In this document: positions 16,741 through 17,365 of the stretch, one piece after another
Numbering within the stretch: position 1 is the stretch's first letter
How the letters are laid out: each line of letters opens with the position of its first letter
Source: Rubritepida sp.
Lineage (GTDB): Bacteria > Pseudomonadota > Alphaproteobacteria > Acetobacterales > Acetobacteraceae
NCBI GenBank assembly: GCA_022843345.1
Contig: JALHNW010000005.1
Span: 1 to 17,365, forward strand
DNA length: 17,365 nucleotides
Direction: 5' to 3'
The notes under the pieces: model-generated
The model's input: only the letters and a program-made list of their open reading frames with translations
Told to the model about the DNA's origin: nothing
Databases searched by the model: none
Position numbers and translations under genes: made by a program

Positions 16741-17365
16741 TCAGGGCAGCAGCGCCACCCGGTTCCCGGGCAGCGATTCGATCCGCCCCGCGAGCTCCAG
16801 CTCGGTCAGGGCGGCGGCGAGGTCCGGGCGGGATAGCTGGCAGCGCCGTCCCAACTCGTCAACCGCCATCGGCGTGGCGCCAAGAAACTCAAGCACTTGC
16901 GCGGCCACGCCCTCGGCCGGCGGGGGCTCGGGAAGGGGTTCCGCGGCCACGGAAGGCAGGCGCAGACCGCGCAGGGCCGGGGCGGGCAGGGGGGCCTCGG
17001 GCAGGTTGTCCAGCACGTCCTCGGCGCTTTCGGTCAGCACCGCGCCCTGGCGGATCAGCTCGTTCGCCCCGCGCGAACGCGGGTCATGCGGGTGGCCGGG
17101 CACGGCGAAGAGCATCCGCCCCGCCTCCACGGCCAGCCGCGCGGTGATCAGCGTGCCCGACTGCAACGCCGCCTCGATCACCACCACGCCCAGCGACAGC
17201 CCGGCGACGATGCGGTTGCGCCGCGGGAAGTGGCGCGCCAGCGGCGCGGTGCCCAGCGGCGCCTCGCTCACCACCAGGCCGCCTTCCTCGGCGATGCGCC
17301 GTTGCAGGGTGGCGTTCTCGCGCGGGTAGGGGCGGTCCAGCCCGCCGGCGATGCAGGCGATGGTG
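16741..17365 (-). CDS. dprA: DNA-processing protein DprA, C-terminal part (5' end outside window)
   Basis: The visible 207 residues are the end of DprA, which loads RecA onto incoming single-stranded DNA during transformation. The frame continues to the right edge: before the GTG at 17274 it reads TIACIAGGLDRPYPRENATL, so that GTG is an internal valine. The Rossmann-like domain carries the family motifs AGGLDRPYP-EN, HFPRRNRIVAGLS and EAALQSGTLITARLA, and GANELIRQGA. A proline-rich linker leads to a C-terminal winged-helix domain (about the last 60 residues, VLEFLGATPMAVDELGRRCQ). Stop TGA is at 16741-16743 and topA starts 11 bases later. Natural competence in this organism is not implied, since dprA is widespread. 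Confidence 0.93.
   Translation of the reverse strand, partial: TIACIAGGLDRPYPRENATLQRRIAEEGGLVVSEAPLGTAPLARHFPRRNRIVAGLSLGVVVIEAALQSGTLITARLAVEAGRMLFAVPGHPHDPRSRGANELIRQGAVLTESAEDVLDNLPEAPLPAPALRGLRLPSVAAEPLPEPPPAEGVAAQVLEFLGATPMAVDELGRRCQLSRPDLAAALTELELAGRIESLPGNRVALLP

Overview
The window comes from a high-GC alphaproteobacterium. Protein types and gene order (dprA-topA-rnr-rpmG next to a PleD-type diguanylate cyclase) point to the Rhodospirillales, possibly an Acetobacteraceae / Roseomonas-like genome. The taxonomic call is inference, because no rRNA or other strict marker is present. Coding density is very high. There are no tRNA or rRNA genes, insertion sequences, phage genes or CRISPR arrays, and no gene-free stretch longer than about 235 bases.

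Left part (1-7700). The window opens in the 3' end of a signalling gene with a PAS-like segment and a C-terminal Hpt-like domain whose phospho-accepting histidine is glutamine. Converging on it is a minus-strand carbon module: sgaA (serine-glyoxylate aminotransferase), then a 232-base spacer full of hairpins, then hyi (hydroxypyruvate isomerase) and glxR (tartronate semialdehyde reductase). Together these would turn serine plus glyoxylate into glycine plus D-glycerate. Divergent from sgaA is a 947-residue fused flavin / iron-sulfur 2-hydroxyacid dehydrogenase, which could supply glyoxylate if its substrate is glycolate. It is followed by a DUF924 protein (GTGA overlap) and a glutathione S-transferase.

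Middle part (7701-11475, plus strand). A spacer with several inverted repeats and a possible promoter precedes a second run: a secreted DUF1194 (vWA-like) protein, a YfcG-type glutathione transferase, and a glyoxalase-like VOC protein. Then comes pleD (two receiver domains plus GGDEF), preceded by two tight palindromes.

Right part (11476-17365, minus strand). This is a housekeeping information-processing operon read from right to left: dprA (5' end outside the window), topA (TTG start), rnr and rpmG. It converges on pleD with a GC-rich hairpin between them. The genes are tightly packed (11 and 1 base gaps), and rpmG has its own possible promoter.

I did not find a clearly new multi-gene system. 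The signals most worth follow-up are the intergenic hairpin array between sgaA and hyi, including a stop codon held in a hairpin loop; the pseudo-Hpt domain; the gcl-less sgaA-hyi-glxR module; the start codon buried in a perfect stem before the YfcG-type gene; and the double palindrome ahead of pleD.
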